Below, in pieces: positions 40,446 to 41,244 of a DNA stretch of 41,244 nucleotides. The notes below the pieces were generated by a model. It saw only the letters and a program-made list of their open reading frames with translations, was not told the origin of the DNA and did no database searches. Origin of the DNA: Gudongella sp051744365 (GTDB lineage: Bacteria > Bacillota > Clostridia > Tissierellales > Tissierellaceae). Every line of letters begins with the position of its first letter. Position 1 is the first letter of the stretch. Made by a program: the position numbers and the translations under genes. The stretch covers positions 1 through 41,244 of the forward strand of contig JBNJCX010000014.1 of assembly GCA_051744365.1 (NCBI GenBank). Direction: 5' to 3'.

Positions 40446-41244
40446 TCATTTTTGATCCTCATTCAAAAGTATTTTGACAAACTTTTCTGCTGCAGGTGAA
40501 AGGCTTACTCCCTTGAGATGGCAGATGCCAATACTCCGCTCAGGTATGTTTGTACCCATGACAACCTGAAAAACCTCATTACTGTCCAGATAAGCCAATG
40601 AATACTCCTTGACAACAAAAGCAAGACCAAGACCAATCCTTGTAAATTCAAGAAGAAGGTCGTGAGATCCCAGCTCAATTTCAGGTTCAACTATGAAACC
40701 TTGGGAGCTTAGAAAACCCTCTATATACTCCCTGGACTTTGATCTGTCATCCAGCATAATCAATGGATATTCAGTTAATTTTTCAATATCGATTTTTTTA
40801 TCTTTCAATCTTGAAAATCGCTCACCTGATACCAGAATGTCCTGAATCTTTTTTGTAGGTATTGTCCGAAGGCTTGAATCTCCTATGGGAAGATTTAAAA
40901 CAGCAAGGTCAATTTCTCCTGATTTTATAAGTGAAGTCAGCTCCATTGTAGTCCTGTTAACTATCCTCAGCTTCACTTGTGGATGAAGGCCGTTGAATCT
41001 TTCAAGATAGTCCATAAGATAGTATCTTGCTATTGTATCTCCTACTCCTATTCTAAGCTCACCTTCAAAGAGATTCTTGCTATCCATCAATCTTTTTTCA
41101 CCTTTTTCAATCAGTCCAATTCCAGGATTTACATACTCAAAAAGTAGTTCGCCTTCTTTTGTGAGAACCACTCCTTTTGGAGTTCTTGTAAAAAGTCTTA
41201 CCTTAAGGTCAGATTCCAGCTGTGATATGATTTGACTTACGGCA
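40446..41244 (-). CDS. LysR-type transcriptional regulator, 5' end cut by the window
   Basis: The frame runs in from the window edge; about 266 codons are visible. The first residues AVSQIISQLESDLKVRLFTR are the recognition part of a LysR winged helix, followed by the typical PKGVVLTKEGELLFEYV. The rest is a periplasmic-binding-like effector domain (GELRIGVGDTIARYYLMDYL, HPQVKLRIVNRTTMELTSLI). LysR proteins bind DNA as tetramers and usually respond to a metabolite. The start codon lies beyond 41244. An internal GTG at 41171 would leave out most of the DNA-binding domain. The target genes cannot be judged from this window. Confidence 0.93.
   Translation of the reverse strand, partial: AVSQIISQLESDLKVRLFTRTPKGVVLTKEGELLFEYVNPGIGLIEKGEKRLMDSKNLFEGELRIGVGDTIARYYLMDYLERFNGLHPQVKLRIVNRTTMELTSLIKSGEIDLAVLNLPIGDSSLRTIPTKKIQDILVSGERFSRLKDKKIDIEKLTEYPLIMLDDRSKSREYIEGFLSSQGFIVEPEIELGSHDLLLEFTRIGLGLAFVVKEYSLAYLDSNEVFQVVMGTNIPERSIGICHLKGVSLSPAAEKFVKILLNEDQK

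Noticed and set aside
1..41244. CRISPR arrays, insertion sequences, prophage or defence islands
   Set aside because: No regularly spaced repeats, transposase, integrase or phage genes are seen; apart from the AOR locus the window is housekeeping.

Overview
The window looks like chromosomal DNA of a low-GC, Gram-positive anaerobe of the Bacillota, most likely from the Clostridia/Tissierellia. The grounds are four T-box leaders in front of aminoacyl-tRNA synthetase genes, strong AGGAGG ribosome binding sites, frequent TTG starts, the infC-rpmI-rplT and pheST-zapA-U32-mutS2 gene orders, a DUF4364 protein, a phosphate butyryltransferase and scars of a tungsten aldehyde oxidoreductase. Almost everything is on the minus strand; only two genes (4909-5124 and 28677-29219) are on the plus strand. 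The assignment to a group is inference.

Layout, read along minus-strand transcription from high to low coordinates. 41244-37910: a LysR-type regulator cut by the window edge and a PAS-GGDEF-EAL protein. 37749-35608: a decayed locus with an internally deleted aldehyde:ferredoxin oxidoreductase pseudogene, a MoaD/ThiS-like protein, a DUF2007-like protein and an iron-dependent alcohol dehydrogenase. 35583-34309: T-box plus trpS. 34275-34198: the last 25 codons of a lost sigma-54 activator. 34106-33570: a CDP-alcohol phosphatidyltransferase. 33463-29212: T-box, valS, folC, meeting the plus-strand DUF4364 gene in a 40-bp perfect palindrome. 28520-25136: a 41-aa membrane peptide, hpt, a CPBP protease, a methyltransferase and hslO. 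25089-24793: tRNA-Phe, tRNA-Gly, tRNA-Cys and their terminator. 24761-22619: a DUF6873-type protein and hisS. 22591-20274: T-box, thrS and a 40-aa ORF. 20171-7138: infC, rpmI, rplT, ktrB, ktrA, a TrmH-type methylase, pheS, pheT, zapA, a U32 protein and mutS2. 7141-5151: T-box and argS. 4738-157: a B12-binding-type radical SAM protein, a membrane protein, a TPR protein and phosphate butyryltransferase, probably one operon.

The main theme is translation: six aminoacyl-tRNA synthetases (Arg, Phe, Thr, His, Val, Trp), three tRNAs, two ribosomal proteins, IF3, an RNA methylase, a U32 RNA-modification-type protein and MutS2. In the four T-boxes the specifier codons read as Arg AGA (tentative), Thr ACC, Val GTA and Trp TGG. 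The antiterminator UGGN bulges (U, A, U, C) fit the discriminator bases expected for those tRNAs. Several short genes, remnants and regulatory sites described here are below normal ORF-size cut-offs: two peptides of 40-41 aa, an AUU-started infC, a duplicated ribosome binding site with a 9-codon upstream ORF, an AOR pseudogene and an activator remnant. I did not find a large novel defence or mobile system; the novelty here is in small genes, decay scars and compact 3'-end architecture.
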